Assembly: GCF_006385555.1 (NCBI RefSeq)
Contig: NZ_CP041036.1
Coordinates: 2,046,001 to 2,110,000, forward strand
Direction of reading: 5' to 3'
DNA length: 64,000 nt
Origin: Shewanella polaris
GTDB lineage: Bacteria; Pseudomonadota; Gammaproteobacteria; Enterobacterales; Shewanellaceae
The notes beneath the pieces are model-generated. The model was not told the origin of the DNA and made no database searches. It saw nothing but the letters and a program-made list of their open reading frames with translations. Shown here in pieces: positions 26,466 to 38,057 of this stretch (the first letter of the stretch is position 1; each line of letters begins with the position of its first letter). Both the position numbers and the translations under genes were made by a program.

Positions 26466-27044
26466 TCATTCATTTACATCGACATGACGGCAGAGTAAAT
26501 CAATGATGGCGGCTGTTACACCCCAAATAAACTTGTCTTCAAATGGCATGAAGTGCACCTGATAATGTGCACCATAGCGATAATAACTTAGCTTATGATG
26601 ATTACTTCTCTCAATAAAAAAATTCAATGGTACCAAGAAACAATCTTCCACTTCACCGGGGTCTAGCACTAACTCAAAAGGGTGTTTTACCATTGCCACT
26701 ACTGGGGTTATCTCAAATCCTGTAAAGGTTTTATGGGGCGGAAATACACCTAGCACATCAACATTTTCTGGTGATAAACCAATTTCTTCGTGGGCTTCGC
26801 GCAGTGCAGTATAAATGGCATTAATATCTTCTGGCTCAACTTTGCCGCCTGGGAAGCTAATTTGCCCTGGATGGTGACGTAAATGCATTGGGCGTTTCGT
26901 TAAAATAAGGTGCAATTGTTGCTTTACTTCAATCACGGGTATTAACACCGCAGCTTGTCGACCTATGTATGATTGCGGGGCTGAAGGGATGGAAGAGCCC
27001 AGACGATGTAGATTGTAGCGTAAGGTGAATTCGTGTTTATTCAT
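26466..27044 (-). CDS. NUDIX hydrolase, CoA pyrophosphatase (NudL) type
   Basis: 192 residues. The UPF0035/NudL signature is visible as LTKRPMHLRHHPGQISFPGG, running directly into the Nudix box GGKVEPED...REAHEEIGL (about residues 64-90). The glutamates of REAHEEIG bind the catalytic metal. The family cleaves CoA and acyl-CoAs to phosphopantetheine derivatives and 3',5'-ADP. Start: ATG at 27044, with the whole N-terminus conserved-looking. Monocistronic on the minus strand; the divergent glycogen operon starts 496 bases away. Confidence 0.9.
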   Translation of the reverse strand: MNKHEFTLRYNLHRLGSSIPSAPQSYIGRQAAVLIPVIEVKQQLHLILTKRPMHLRHHPGQISFPGGKVEPEDINAIYTALREAHEEIGLSPENVDVLGVFPPHKTFTGFEITPVVAMVKHPFELVLDPGEVEDCFLVPLNFFIERSNHHKLSYYRYGAHYQVHFMPFEDKFIWGVTAAIIDLLCRHVDVNE

Positions 27045-27539
27045 TATTATTTTTGTATCCAGTAAATGGTAATACAGTGGCTATCATGTGGGATTAAAAC
27101 TTATGACAACTCAATGTATCACACCTGAAACAAGTCGATGATAGGTATCAATCTCTGTAACATTTCGCTTCAGTAAGATTAATCTTAGCAGTGACAGCGT
27201 CAGGCTAAAAGAAATGAATCGGGTAATAAAGATTATTAAACGACGCTTTATATGTCATTTATTCATTAAAATTAACCCTACCAGTTAAATCAAATTTTTA
27301 GTGACATAGTTTGCTTAAGTGCACCATTTTGTGATCTATGTCAGTTCATGGTGCGTTAAATGGCCTTAATATATTCGTATTGAACAAACATTCCAACTGT
27401 AACAAAAGTGCTAACTGACTGATTTTAAATAAATAGTCGCTGTCATTTTATTGCCATTAATCTGTATTCAATTTGTTATGATTAACTGGCATGTTAACTG
27501 CTGGAATTAATGCAGTTAATTAACGCGAGGGTGACAAAT
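27045..27539. other. intergenic region carrying the glycogen operon promoter
   Basis: About 495 AT-rich bases. It includes a CRP-like sequence (27330-27345) enclosed by a 7-bp inverted repeat (27321-27327 and 27348-27354). A -10-like TATGAT at 27477-27482 has no well-spaced -35. No small gene is seen. Confidence 0.5.
27330..27345 (+). promoter_or_regulatory. candidate CRP site upstream of the malQ-glg operon
   Basis: TGTGA-TCTATG-TCAGT matches TGTGA-N6-TCACA at 8 of 10 positions, 195 bases upstream of the malQ ATG. GCACCAT and ATGGTGC flank it as an exact inverted repeat. Confidence 0.4.
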
Positions 27540-29726
27540 ATGGAACTTGAAAAGTTACTGTATTTGCAAGGCGTAGGAGCAGAGTTTATCGATTGTGTCG
27601 GTAATCATGTCCACATTCCTGCTAAGGACAGGCAGGGTATTTTAACTACGATGTTATTGGAACCTTCATTTTATCAACAACATCTACAAACCGATCTACA
27701 GCAAGCCAATCAACCAGCATTAACGTCAGAAGCCTTGATGCAACACTGTTTATCGGATCAACAGATTGCCACCAGAATTGAACAACTTGATGTATTACCT
27801 TGGTTGATGCCGTTGCATAAGTTTCAGTGGTGTAATATCGATAAACCTCATGTTGATATATATCTTCCTGATAATTATTTATTTTCCTTTGTGGTTACCA
27901 TTAGCGGTGATCACATTGACACTTTCTCAGTTAATGCAGATTTGAGTGATTGTGTTATCACTGGTGAATATATTGTCAACAATCAGCGCTATTGCCAATA
28001 TAGATTAGCGCTTGATAAATCGAAATTTAAACATGGTTATTACCAAGTTAATATTGCGTTTTTAAATGACCCCGCACGAACTGAGATTTTACAAGGTCAA
28101 TTAATGGTAGCGCCATCTATGGCTTATCAAGGTTGTTTTGCGCAGACAGCAACAAGCAGCAAGCAAACGTGGGGGTTAAATGCTCAACTGTATGCGATAC
28201 GCAATGATAGCCAATGGGGAATTGGGGATTTTGGTAATTTGGCTGAGTTGATTGATTATGCCGCCCAAGCTGGTGCAGATTTTATTCTTCTTAATCCTCT
28301 GCATGCTTTGGATATCGGTCAACCAGAAAACCCAAGTCCTTATAGCCCAACTGACCGTCGTCGGTTAAATCCATTGTATATACAAATTGAAGCTGTTTAT
28401 GAATATAAGGCGCTTAATGGCGAGTTATTATCACAAAAATGGCAGCAAAAAAGGTTTGTACTCAACCAGGCTAATTTGATTAATTATGAAGAAGTGCAAA
28501 GTCTTAAATATGCTGCTTTTGAGAAGTTGTATCAAATTTTTTGTGCGCAACATGTAAGGTTTGAAACCCCAAGGTTTAAAGCATATTCTGAGTTTTTAGA
28601 GCAAGATAAAGCAGCATTAATGCAGTTTGTTGAACTGGAAATAAAGTTAGCATCTAAATATTTCACTTATGATGCGGGTTTTTATTTGTATTTACAGTTT
28701 GTTGCCAGTGAACAATTACAAGCCTGTCAGCTTAATGCTAAACAATGTGGCATGAGTATTGGACTCATACGTGATTTAGCCGTGGGAGCGGTGAGTCATG
28801 GCGCCGAAATTATGTCAAATGCCGATTTATTTTGTGCCAATGCTAGCATTGGTGCACCCCCAGATCCCTTTGCTGAACATGGTCAAAACTGGGGTCTAAC
28901 CCCAGTCGATCCCGTTAAATTGAAGCAAAATGATTTTAGTCATTTTGTGCAATTAATTCGCAGTAATATGCAAAGTTGTGGTGCGTTGAGGATTGATCAT
29001 GTGATGGGGTTACTGCGTTTGTGGTGGTGGCCACTAGAGAAAGTGCTCGGTAATGGTTGTTATGTATATTATCCGTTGGACACTTTATTAGCGATTATTT
29101 GTTTAGAAAGTCAGCGTGCACGCTGTATTGTTATCGGAGAAGATTTAGGCATAGTGCCGCCCGAAATCGTGTCTCGTTTACGTGATGCAGGTATTTACTC
29201 AAACGAATTATTCTATTTCTGTCGACATTATGATGGCTTTAAGTCGCCACAAGATTATAAGCGCCAAAGCTTAATGATGTTAGCTAATCATGATGTATGC
29301 ACGCTTTCAGCATGGTGGACTGGTGCTGATTTACGCTTAAGGCGTCAACTTGACTTGATTGAAACTGATGAAAAGTTGCAACACGTTATTACTCAGAGAC
29401 AGCAATATAAACAGCAATTGATTGATTTACTGATCCGCGAACACGCGTTCGAACTGCCACAACAAACAGCATCATTAGAACAATTAGATTTCGATAAGGT
29501 GTTGTTGGCTTGGATCAGTGTCTCCGCTAAAGGAAATTCGCAAATGTTCAGTGTGCAATTAAGTGACTTGGTCGCCGATAAGCACGCGGTAAACATTCCC
29601 GGCACTTGGAAAGAATTCCCAAATTGGCAGCGCAGATTACCGCTATCAATCAAACAAATGTCCCAAAGCCCTAAGGTTGAACAGCGCCTTAATGCCATAA
29701 AATTAGCCAGACAATCCACCAAGTAG
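27540..29726 (+). CDS. malQ: 4-alpha-glucanotransferase (amylomaltase, GH77)
   Basis: 728 residues from the ATG at 27540, preceded by GAGGGTG; an in-frame ATG ten codons earlier has no ribosome site. A large N-terminal non-catalytic region (about 1-210, including a beta-sandwich) precedes the GH77 barrel. The nucleophile aspartate lies in [14 protein letters not shown], the acid/base glutamate in [12 protein letters not shown], and the third acidic region in [12 protein letters not shown]. It transfers 1,4-glucan chains between maltodextrins, recycling short products of phosphorylase and debranching. It leads the malQ-glgBXPCA operon. Confidence 0.95.
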   Translation: MELEKLLYLQGVGAEFIDCVGNHVHIPAKDRQGILTTMLLEPSFYQQHLQTDLQQANQPALTSEALMQHCLSDQQIATRIEQLDVLPWLMPLHKFQWCNIDKPHVDIYLPDNYLFSFVVTISGDHIDTFSVNADLSDCVITGEYIVNNQRYCQYRLALDKSKFKHGYYQVNIAFLNDPARTEILQGQLMVAPSMAYQGCFAQTATSSKQTWGLNAQLYAIRNDSQWGIGDFGNLAELIDYAAQAGADFILLNPLHALDIGQPENPSPYSPTDRRRLNPLYIQIEAVYEYKALNGELLSQKWQQKRFVLNQANLINYEEVQSLKYAAFEKLYQIFCAQHVRFETPRFKAYSEFLEQDKAALMQFVELEIKLASKYFTYDAGFYLYLQFVASEQLQACQLNAKQCGMSIGLIRDLAVGAVSHGAEIMSNADLFCANASIGAPPDPFAEHGQNWGLTPVDPVKLKQNDFSHFVQLIRSNMQSCGALRIDHVMGLLRLWWWPLEKVLGNGCYVYYPLDTLLAIICLESQRARCIVIGEDLGIVPPEIVSRLRDAGIYSNELFYFCRHYDGFKSPQDYKRQSLMMLANHDVCTLSAWWTGADLRLRRQLDLIETDEKLQHVITQRQQYKQQLIDLLIREHAFELPQQTASLEQLDFDKVLLAWISVSAKGNSQMFSVQLSDLVADKHAVNIPGTWKEFPNWQRRLPLSIKQMSQSPKVEQRLNAIKLARQSTK

Positions 29727-29778
29727 TTGTGGCGGCGTACCCCATCTACTTCCGATAAACGTGCTCATTAATGGATCA

Positions 29779-32019
29779 ATGAATATGACTGTAGAGACTC
29801 TGTATTTTGAACGAGGTAGTGAAATTGCCTTATTAAATGGTGAATACACAGATGTGTTTTCCTTGCTTGGAATGCACAGTACTAATGATGCTAAAGGTTT
29901 AGTGGTTCGTTGTTTATTGCCTGGGGCGCTTAGTGTTGATGTTGTGAGCGTTAAAGATTCTCGTAAAGTGGCCAGCCTTGAGCAAGTTAATTCTCAGGGG
30001 CTTTTCGCTGGAAAAATGGGACGCAGAGTTAAACCATTTAATTATTTATTACGGGTGCAATATCCGTTATGTGAACAATTAATCCACGACCCCTATCAAT
30101 TTGACAGTTTATTGAATCCGGATGATGTATACCTATTTGGTGAGGGTAGCCAACTGCAAACCTATCATTTTCAAGGGGCAAATTGGCGAGAACATCATGG
30201 TGTAACAGGCGTTCATTTTTGTGTTTGGGCTCCTAATGCCAAACTGGTGTCAGTGATCGGTGATTTTAATTTATGGAATAAGCAACGTCATATATTACGT
30301 CGCCACCCCGCTAGTGGATTGTGGGATATTTTCATTGCTGATGTTGAAGCTGGCCAACATTATAAGTACTCAATTTGCGATACCAATGGCAATGAGATCA
30401 TTAAGTCAGATCCCTATGCGGTTTCAATGCAACCATCACCTCAAAATGCATCAAAAATACCTGTGCAAGAAAGCTATGATTGGCAAGACAGTCAATGGTT
30501 AATAGAGCGTGCTAGTCATCAGCCACATGTAGAGCCTATGTCCATATATGAAGTGCAATTAGGCTCATGGCGACGTACTGGTGAAGACGGCCAAGATTAT
30601 ATCGAATATCCACAACTCATTGCCGAGCTAGTGCCATACATCAAAGAGATGGGTTTTACTCATTTGCAATTAATGCCCATCAGCGAATACCCATTTGATG
30701 GATCTTGGGGCTATCAACCTGTGGGGTTATTTGCACCCACTTATCGCTTTGGTGATGCCAACGGCCTTAAAGCCTTCATTGATGCTTGCCATCAACAGAA
30801 TATTGCGGTGTTACTTGATTGGGTGCCTGCACATTTTCCTAAGGATCCTCATGGATTGGCTCGATTTGATGGTACTTGTTTGTATGAGCATCAAGATCCC
30901 CGTAAAGGTGAACAACCTGACTGGGATACGTTAATTTATAATTATGGTCGCGCGGAAGTCCGTAGTTTTTTATACAGTAATGCTTATTACTGGTTGTATG
31001 AATTTCATTTTGATGGTTTGCGTCTTGATGCTGTGTCGTCAATGTTGTACCTCGATTACAGTCGTAACCCTGACCAATGGCTCCCTAATGAATTTGGCGG
31101 CCGAGAAAACCTTCAAGCTATCAGTTTTTTACAAGAGTTAAATGCACGTATGTATCAATGCTTCCCTGGCATTAATATGATTGCTGAAGAATCTACGGCG
31201 TGGCCTGGAGTGACACAAGCAACCAGCAATAATGGTTTAGGGTTTGGATTTAAATGGAATATGGGCTGGATGAACGACACCCTGCGTTATATCAGCTGCG
31301 ACCCTCTTTATCGACGTTACCATCACAGTGAACTGACATTTAGTTTAGTTTACGCTTTTACCGAACAGTTTATTTTATCGTTAAGTCATGATGAAGTCGT
31401 ACACGGTAAGGGGTCGTTGCTGCATAAAATCCCTGGTGATGATTGGCAAAAATTCGCCACCTTACGCGCCTATTATGGATTCATGTGGGCACACCCAGGT
31501 AAAAAGTTGATCTTTATGGGCAATGAGTTTGCGCAACGCAATGAATGGAATCATAACCAGAGCCTTGATTGGCATTTATTACAATATGCGCCACATCAAG
31601 GGGTACAAGATTGGGTTCGCGATCTCAACCAATTTTACCAACAGCATCCAGCACTATATCAACGCGATCATCATAGCGACGGCTTTCAATGGCTCGACTG
31701 TAATGATGCCGATAATAACATTCTAGTGTTTTGCAGATTTGGCAACGATAAACAGCAACCGGTAGTGATTGTTGTCAATATGTCGCCACAGGTTTATCAC
31801 GATTTTAGAGTCGGGGTGCCAACTGACGAACCCTACATAGAAAGTCTCAATAGCGACCATCGTCATTATGGTGGCAGTCATGTGGTCAATGATGGCATTT
31901 ATAAAGCACACGCTACACCTTGGCAAGGAATGCCCCAAAGTATAGTGATAACAGTACCGCCATTAGGCTGCAGTTTGTGGATACCTGAACAAGCAGGTCT
32001 AGACGACCCAATAGCGTAA
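29779..32019 (+). CDS. glgB: 1,4-alpha-glucan branching enzyme (GH13)
   Basis: 746 residues from the ATG at 29779. The start is uncertain: ATG 29785 and GTG 29761 are in frame and none has a strong ribosome site. An N-terminal CBM48-type region has the motif [21 protein letters not shown]. The GH13 barrel carries nucleophile D417 in [12 protein letters not shown], the acid/base glutamate in [12 protein letters not shown] (about 470) and transition-state residue in [16 protein letters not shown]-terminal all-beta domain ends the protein. It makes the alpha-1,6 branches of glycogen. It follows malQ by 52 bases and precedes glgX by 41. Confidence 0.96.
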   Translation: MNMTVETLYFERGSEIALLNGEYTDVFSLLGMHSTNDAKGLVVRCLLPGALSVDVVSVKDSRKVASLEQVNSQGLFAGKMGRRVKPFNYLLRVQYPLCEQLIHDPYQFDSLLNPDDVYLFGEGSQLQTYHFQGANWREHHGVTGVHFCVWAPNAKLVSVIGDFNLWNKQRHILRRHPASGLWDIFIADVEAGQHYKYSICDTNGNEIIKSDPYAVSMQPSPQNASKIPVQESYDWQDSQWLIERASHQPHVEPMSIYEVQLGSWRRTGEDGQDYIEYPQLIAELVPYIKEMGFTHLQLMPISEYPFDGSWGYQPVGLFAPTYRFGDANGLKAFIDACHQQNIAVLLDWVPAHFPKDPHGLARFDGTCLYEHQDPRKGEQPDWDTLIYNYGRAEVRSFLYSNAYYWLYEFHFDGLRLDAVSSMLYLDYSRNPDQWLPNEFGGRENLQAISFLQELNARMYQCFPGINMIAEESTAWPGVTQATSNNGLGFGFKWNMGWMNDTLRYISCDPLYRRYHHSELTFSLVYAFTEQFILSLSHDEVVHGKGSLLHKIPGDDWQKFATLRAYYGFMWAHPGKKLIFMGNEFAQRNEWNHNQSLDWHLLQYAPHQGVQDWVRDLNQFYQQHPALYQRDHHSDGFQWLDCNDADNNILVFCRFGNDKQQPVVIVVNMSPQVYHDFRVGVPTDEPYIESLNSDHRHYGGSHVVNDGIYKAHATPWQGMPQSIVITVPPLGCSLWIPEQAGLDDPIA

Positions 32020-32060
32020 ATTGGCGAAGATAACAGATTTTTATTTTATAAGGGCATGTT

Positions 32061-34160
32061 ATGGATATGACCAGCGGTTATGCTTACCCACTTGGCGCGA
32101 CAATTGACGACGACGGGGTTAATTTCTCGTTGTTTTCGGCGCATGCATCCAAAGTGGTGTTGTGTATATTTGATTCCTCAGGAAAAGTTGAGGCGGCGCA
32201 CTATATTATGTGCGGTCAAACACGACAAATTTGGCACTGTCATTTATCCGGTGCTCAAGCAGGACTACTCTACGGATACCGTGTCTATGGGCCCTACCAA
32301 CCAGAACTGGGTCATCGTTTTAATCATAACAAATTACTCCTCGATCCCTATGCAAAAAAATTAGTCGGCGAGGTTACATATCATCCTGCGCTTTATGGCT
32401 ATGACTTTGATTCAAAGGATGAAGATTTGTCATTTGACATCAGAGACAGCGCCCCATACATGCCTAAATGTCAGGTTGTCGATTGCGGATTTATTAATGA
32501 TATTCCTATTGCACCACTTAATATTAGCCTTGCGAGAAGCATTTTATTTGAAACCCACGTTAAGGGTTTTACAAAACAAAACCCCGATGTCAGTTTGTCA
32601 CAACAAGGCACTTTTTCAGGGCTTGGCAGCCAACCAATCATTGAATACTTGCAAAAATTAGGCATCACCGCGGTCGAATTATTACCCGTGCATGACTTTT
32701 TTGATGAAGCTTTTTTGATTGAAAAAGGCCTGACTAATTATTGGGGGTATAACAGCATAGCTTTTATGGCGCCGCATTCGGGTTATTTAACTGCTGAGGG
32801 TGATATATCAGAATTTAGACAAATGGTCTCAAAGCTCCACAATGCTGGGATTGAAGTTATCCTCGATGTGGTGTTTAACCATACTGCGGAAGGAAACCAT
32901 TTGGGACCAACTTTCAGTTTCCGTGGCATTGACAATGCGAGTTACTATCGGTTATTGCCTAATGAAAAACGTTTCAACATTAATGATACTGGCTGCGGTA
33001 ACACTTTTAATTTGAATCATCCCCAAGTGTTGATGTTAGTCATGGATTCTCTTCGTTACTGGGTTGAGGTGATGGGCGTTGACGGATTTAGATTTGATTT
33101 AGCCAGTTGCCTCGGCCGAGAAGCTTATGGCTTTGATCCTGGAAGTGGTTTTTTTGATGCAATAACTCAAGATCCTGTGTTGTGTAAAGTTAAGTTAATT
33201 GCAGAGCCGTGGGATATCGGTCCTGGTGGATATCAGTTAGGTAATTATCCGGTGGCATTCAGTGAGTGGAATGATCGCTATCGTGACGCTATGCGCCGTT
33301 TTTGGCGTGGAGACAGTGGTTTATTACCTGAATTTGCCAAACGTTTCCATGGTTCAAGTGACTTCTTTGAACATAACGGCCGTGGGCCAGCAGCCAGTAT
33401 TAATTTTATTACCAGTCATGATGGCTTTAGCTTGCATGATCTTGTCACTTATCACGACCGCCACAACTTGGCTAATGGTGAAGATAATCGTGATGGTCAT
33501 CAAGAGAACTGCAGTAGCAATTATGGTATTGAAGGTGAATGTGACGATGCCATTATTAATGCCATTCGTTCTCGGCAAAAACGCAATTTATTAACCTGCT
33601 TATTATTGTCTCAAGGGGTACCGATGTTATTGGCCGGAGACGAGTCTAGCCAAACCCAGCAAGGTAATAACAACGCGTATTGCCAAGATAATCCAATAGG
33701 TTGGTTTGATTGGCAGAAAATAGATTGGCCTTTGGTTAATTTCACTGCTCAGTTGATTAGTTTGCGAAAACGTTTTCCGATGTTGTGCCATCAAGCGTTT
33801 ATTCATAAACCAGAAGCCTTATTTGACAATGGCTTAGCTTGGTTTAATCGCCAAGGTGAACCTATGACTAAATCACATTGGGGTGAACACCAAATCCGCA
33901 CCTTGAGTGTCATTATAACCGGTAACTTAGGCCATGCAGATGTAGGCGAGATTGAAGATAGTACTGAGGCGTTGCTATTAATGATAAATGCAGGTGAGTT
34001 AACCAATTCTTTTATTCTGCCACAGTTACCCCATCTTCAAAATTGGCAGTGTTTATTACATATCCAAGACTGTGAGCCTGTGGTTGATGATAACCAACAA
34101 GTGAATTTAATGAGCCACAGTTTAATGTTATTTCATACCGAATTTACAAGGAGCAATTGA
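32061..34160 (+). CDS. glgX: glycogen debranching enzyme (GH13, GlgX)
   Basis: 699 residues. An N-terminal CBM48-like domain (GYAYPLGATIDDDGVNFSLF) is followed by the GH13 barrel with VDGFRFDLASCLGR (nucleophile aspartate), KLIAEPWDIGPGGYQ (acid/base glutamate) and FITSHDGFSLHDLV. It hydrolyses alpha-1,6 branches of phosphorylase-limit dextrin. AAGGG lies upstream of the ATG at 32061 (an ATG two codons later is possible). Its stop overlaps the glgP start by one base (TGATG), so the two catabolic enzymes are translationally coupled. Confidence 0.95.
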   Translation: MDMTSGYAYPLGATIDDDGVNFSLFSAHASKVVLCIFDSSGKVEAAHYIMCGQTRQIWHCHLSGAQAGLLYGYRVYGPYQPELGHRFNHNKLLLDPYAKKLVGEVTYHPALYGYDFDSKDEDLSFDIRDSAPYMPKCQVVDCGFINDIPIAPLNISLARSILFETHVKGFTKQNPDVSLSQQGTFSGLGSQPIIEYLQKLGITAVELLPVHDFFDEAFLIEKGLTNYWGYNSIAFMAPHSGYLTAEGDISEFRQMVSKLHNAGIEVILDVVFNHTAEGNHLGPTFSFRGIDNASYYRLLPNEKRFNINDTGCGNTFNLNHPQVLMLVMDSLRYWVEVMGVDGFRFDLASCLGREAYGFDPGSGFFDAITQDPVLCKVKLIAEPWDIGPGGYQLGNYPVAFSEWNDRYRDAMRRFWRGDSGLLPEFAKRFHGSSDFFEHNGRGPAASINFITSHDGFSLHDLVTYHDRHNLANGEDNRDGHQENCSSNYGIEGECDDAIINAIRSRQKRNLLTCLLLSQGVPMLLAGDESSQTQQGNNNAYCQDNPIGWFDWQKIDWPLVNFTAQLISLRKRFPMLCHQAFIHKPEALFDNGLAWFNRQGEPMTKSHWGEHQIRTLSVIITGNLGHADVGEIEDSTEALLLMINAGELTNSFILPQLPHLQNWQCLLHIQDCEPVVDDNQQVNLMSHSLMLFHTEFTRSN

Positions 34161-36697
34161 TGACTACAGCGAAAGATAACGCCAATGTCGATAACACCAA
34201 TGCCAGCGTAAGTGGCAGAAAAAGCAATAATCATATGAATGTTGCAGCCGAAATTTTAGCTGACCACCCGAATTGTTCGCTTAGCGAACCTTGTGACGGC
34301 TTATCGATATCATTAGCCAGACATATTCATTATGAGTTGTGTCGAGATGAACATGATAAACATGAATTATTTAACGCCTTGGCACTCAGTGTTAAGGAGC
34401 AAATGCTCGAAAATTGGCGTCAAACACGATTAAAAGATAATCAATACCCACAAAAACAAATTGCTTACTTGTCGCTTGAGTTTTTGATGGGACGAGCATT
34501 AGGCAATGCATTATTAAGTTTAGACATGACTGAAGAGGCACAAAAAATACTGACTGAATATTCCACCAATTTAGAAGACATGGAACAAGTTGAGCATGAT
34601 GCGGGCTTAGGTAATGGCGGATTAGGTCGTTTAGCAGCTTGCTTTTTAGACAGTTGTGCCAGTTTAGATTTACCAGTTACGGGCTATGGTATTCGTTACC
34701 AATACGGCATGTTTGTGCAAAAAATTATCGATGGATATCAGGTGGAACGTCCAGACCGTTGGTTACGTAATGGCAATCCATGGGAAGTGCGTATTTCTAA
34801 TCACAGTGTATCTGTGCCTTTTTACGGTCATACCGAAACCCATGTCAATAAGCCGGGAAATCGACATCATGTGTGGGTGAATACCCAAAATGTATTAGCT
34901 ATTCCTTACGATATGCCTATCCCAGGGTTTAAAAATAAGCGTATTAATACATTACGATTGTGGAAGGCTGAAGCTAACGATGAGTTCGATTTATCTGAAT
35001 TTAATGAGGGTGATTATACCGAAGCTGTAGCCACTAAAAATTTGGCTGAACAAATCACTATGGTGTTGTATCCCAATGACGCCAGTGTTAATGGCAAAGA
35101 ATTACGTTTAAAGCAGCAATACTTCTTGTCTTCAGCCAGTTTGCAGGACTTGTTAGCGCGCTACGTACGCAAATTTGGTAAAGATTTTAGTCAATTTAGT
35201 ACCTATAACGTGATGCAGCTTAACGATACTCATCCAAGTATTGCGGTGCCGGAGTTAATGCGACTGTTGCTTGACCAATATGGACTGGGATGGGATGAAG
35301 CATGGAAGATCACCACTCAATGTATGGCATATACCAATCACACACTATTGCCTGAAGCATTAGAGCGTTGGTCTGTGCCCATGATGAAAAATATGTTGCC
35401 TCGCATTGTTGAAATCATTTTAGAAATAAATGCGCGCTTTTTAGAAGTCGTGGCACATAAATGGCCTGAAGATATTCAAAAACTTACCGAGATGTCGATT
35501 ATTGAAGAGGGTGGCGAACAGCATATTCGCATGGCTTATTTAGCCATCGTTGCCAGCTTTTCTGTCAATGGTGTTGCAGGATTACATACTCAGTTACTCA
35601 AAGAGGGGTTATTTAATAACTTTTATCAATTATGGCCCAACAAGTTTAATAACAAAACTAATGGTGTAACCCCTAGGCGTTGGTTAGCATTTTGTAACCC
35701 TAAATTAGCGTCTTTAATTAGCCGTCAATTAGGCGATAAATGGATTAACGATTTATCTCTCCTTACTGGGTTAAATGCCTTTATTAATGACAAGGCATTT
35801 GTAAAAGATTGGGCGCAAATAAAGTATGAAAACAAACAAGCATTAACCAAATTTGTTAAACAACAATGTGGCGTCGAATTTGACCCTAAGATGATGTTTG
35901 ATGTGCAAGTTAAACGTATTCATGAATACAAACGCCAATTACTGAATATTTTACATGTTATCCATTTATATCGCCGTATCCTCAATGGGGATACACAAAA
36001 TATAGCGCCACGCTGTGTATTAATTGGCGGTAAAGCTGCCCCTGGGTATGCCATGGCTAAACAAATTATTAAGCTGGCAAATAATGTTGCTCATATGATT
36101 AATTCTGACCCTAAAGTGACCCCGTATTTACGCATGGCATTTTTACCTAACTACAATGTCAGCGCGATGGAAAAAATCTGTCCGGGTACTGATTTATCTG
36201 AACAAATATCCACAGCCGGTAAAGAAGCGTCTGGCACCGGTAACATGAAATTTATGATGAATGGCGCGTTAACGATTGGAACGTTAGATGGCGCTAATAT
36301 CGAGATGCTTGAAGAGGTAGGCAAAGAAAACTTTTTCCTATTTGGATTAGACGCTAGCCAAGTCAGCCAGACTCGAATTAATTACAATCCTCAACAAATT
36401 ATCGAACAATCTAAAGCTCTGAGCGGAGTCATGAATATGCTAAAAAGCGGTCACTTCAATTTAGAAGAACCGGGTATTTTTGACCATATTATTAATTCGA
36501 TTGTCGATCCCCATGATCAATGGATGACCGCCGCCGATTTCGACAGCTATTGCCTAACACAAGATCTAGTGGCAAAGACTTATCTTGATCAAGATAGCTG
36601 GCAACAAATGAGTATTAAAAACACCGCCGCTAGCGGGCGTTTTTCAAGCGACAACACTATAGCGGGTTACCGCGATGAAATTTGGATGAAAAAGTAA
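34160..36697 (+). CDS. glgP: glycogen/maltodextrin phosphorylase (GT35)
   Basis: 845 residues from the ATG at 34160, with AAGGAG upstream. The pyridoxal phosphate lysine is K697 in TGNMKFMMNGALTIGTLDGA. Other family segments are EHDAGLGNGGLGRLAACFLDS, NDTHPSIAVPELMR and QVKRIHEYKRQLLN. It releases glucose-1-phosphate from non-reducing ends of glycogen. The N-terminus has about 40 residues of Asn-rich, non-conserved sequence before the enzyme fold. It is coupled to glgX and followed by an 88-base spacer with hairpins before glgC. Confidence 0.97.
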   Translation: MTTAKDNANVDNTNASVSGRKSNNHMNVAAEILADHPNCSLSEPCDGLSISLARHIHYELCRDEHDKHELFNALALSVKEQMLENWRQTRLKDNQYPQKQIAYLSLEFLMGRALGNALLSLDMTEEAQKILTEYSTNLEDMEQVEHDAGLGNGGLGRLAACFLDSCASLDLPVTGYGIRYQYGMFVQKIIDGYQVERPDRWLRNGNPWEVRISNHSVSVPFYGHTETHVNKPGNRHHVWVNTQNVLAIPYDMPIPGFKNKRINTLRLWKAEANDEFDLSEFNEGDYTEAVATKNLAEQITMVLYPNDASVNGKELRLKQQYFLSSASLQDLLARYVRKFGKDFSQFSTYNVMQLNDTHPSIAVPELMRLLLDQYGLGWDEAWKITTQCMAYTNHTLLPEALERWSVPMMKNMLPRIVEIILEINARFLEVVAHKWPEDIQKLTEMSIIEEGGEQHIRMAYLAIVASFSVNGVAGLHTQLLKEGLFNNFYQLWPNKFNNKTNGVTPRRWLAFCNPKLASLISRQLGDKWINDLSLLTGLNAFINDKAFVKDWAQIKYENKQALTKFVKQQCGVEFDPKMMFDVQVKRIHEYKRQLLNILHVIHLYRRILNGDTQNIAPRCVLIGGKAAPGYAMAKQIIKLANNVAHMINSDPKVTPYLRMAFLPNYNVSAMEKICPGTDLSEQISTAGKEASGTGNMKFMMNGALTIGTLDGANIEMLEEVGKENFFLFGLDASQVSQTRINYNPQQIIEQSKALSGVMNMLKSGHFNLEEPGIFDHIINSIVDPHDQWMTAADFDSYCLTQDLVAKTYLDQDSWQQMSIKNTAASGRFSSDNTIAGYRDEIWMKK

Positions 36698-36706
36698 TAC
36701 AGGGAT

Positions 36707-36723
36707 AGCGGCGTAATGCCGCT
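36707..36723 (+). other. intercistronic hairpin between glgP and glgC
   Basis: AGCGGC (36707-36712) pairs with GCCGCT (36718-36723) around GTAAT. It has no T-tract and sits inside the operon, so it may protect the 3' end of glgP mRNA or attenuate read-through rather than terminate fully. Confidence 0.45.
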
Positions 36724-36785
36724 TAAAGTAGGCCATGGAGCAATGGTTATTCATGGCTATTTTCAATCGATAATTGGAGCTGCTT

Positions 36786-38048
36786 ATGAGTGATATACGT
36801 TATATTAGCAATTTAACTCGTGATACCTATGCGCTTATTCTAGCGGGAGGGCGAGGTTCTCGTTTGCATGAATTAACCGACTGGCGAGCTAAACCAGCAT
36901 TATACTTTGGCGGTAAATACCGGATTATCGATTTTCCATTGTCTAACTGTATTAATTCTGGAATACGTCGAGTGGGGGTGGTGACACAATATAAGTCACA
37001 TTCATTAATTCGGCATATTTCTCGTGGTTGGGGACATTTTAAAAAGGAGTTAGGAGAGTCGGTTGAAATATTACCGGCATCACAACAAACATCAGGTAAC
37101 TGGTATGAAGGCACTGCTGATGCAGTATTTCAAAATATCGATATTATTCGTCAGGAAGTCCCTAAGTATGTGATTGTCTTATCTGGCGATCATATTTATC
37201 GTATGGATTACGCGGGCTTGCTAGCTGCCCATACGGAATCTGGCGCAGATATGACCGTATGTTGTTTTGAAACCCCCATTGCTGAGGCCGCTGGTGCTTT
37301 TGGTGTGCTAGAAGTCGATAATACTAATCGAGTGATTGGCTTTGAAGAAAAGCCAACTAAGCCTAAACCCACACCTGATGATAAGCACAAATGTTTAGCT
37401 TCTATGGGGAATTATGTATTTAATACTAAGTTTTTGTTTGACCAGTTGAAAAAAGATTCTGATAACGAAAACTCAAATCGGGATTTTGGTAAAGATATTA
37501 TTCCGGCAATTATTGATAATCATAACGTGTTTGCATTTCCTTTCGACAGTTCAGTTGATGGGCAGCCAGCATATTGGCGTGATGTCGGCACAATAGATTC
37601 ATATTTTGAAGCCAATATGGAATTAGTGTCACCCACACCACCATTAAACCTTTATGATGCAAAGTGGCCAATTTGGACTTATCAAGCCCAGTTACCGCCA
37701 GCCAAATTTGTATTTGATGATGACGATAGGCGCGGAATGGCAGTCGATTCTATTGTTTCTGGTGGCTGTATTATTTCAGGTGCAAAAGTAAAACGTTGCG
37801 TATTGTTTGACGAAGTACGGATATGTTCGTATTCGTTTGTAAAAGACACGGTATTATTACCTGATGTAGTGGTATTAAAAAATTGTAAAATCCAGAATGC
37901 CATTATCGATCGTGGCTGTATCATCCCTGAAGGAATGGTGATTGGCTATAATCACGATCATGACAGGGCTAGAGGATTTAGGGTATCCGAAAAAGGCATT
38001 ACTCTAGTGACACGTAAAATGCTGGGGTTACCTGTTGGCTATGAATAA
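36786..38048 (+). CDS. glgC: glucose-1-phosphate adenylyltransferase
   Basis: 420 residues from the ATG at 36786, with GGAG seven bases upstream; a TTG four codons earlier overlaps that site. Nucleotidyltransferase core signature [15 protein letters not shown] (about 18-32), with substrate-binding segments [33 protein letters not shown] and GFEEKP. A C-terminal left-handed beta-helix follows (about 300-415). It makes ADP-glucose, the committed step of glycogen synthesis, and is the allosterically regulated enzyme in enterics. It is followed 9 bases later by glgA. Confidence 0.96.
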   Translation: MSDIRYISNLTRDTYALILAGGRGSRLHELTDWRAKPALYFGGKYRIIDFPLSNCINSGIRRVGVVTQYKSHSLIRHISRGWGHFKKELGESVEILPASQQTSGNWYEGTADAVFQNIDIIRQEVPKYVIVLSGDHIYRMDYAGLLAAHTESGADMTVCCFETPIAEAAGAFGVLEVDNTNRVIGFEEKPTKPKPTPDDKHKCLASMGNYVFNTKFLFDQLKKDSDNENSNRDFGKDIIPAIIDNHNVFAFPFDSSVDGQPAYWRDVGTIDSYFEANMELVSPTPPLNLYDAKWPIWTYQAQLPPAKFVFDDDDRRGMAVDSIVSGGCIISGAKVKRCVLFDEVRICSYSFVKDTVLLPDVVVLKNCKIQNAIIDRGCIIPEGMVIGYNHDHDRARGFRVSEKGITLVTRKMLGLPVGYE

Positions 38049-38057
38049 GGAGCATTA

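Noticed and set aside
36581..36596. TATCTTGATCAAGATA, a perfect 16-bp palindrome resembling an FNR-type site
   Set aside because: It lies deep inside the glgP coding sequence with no promoter context; treated as chance.
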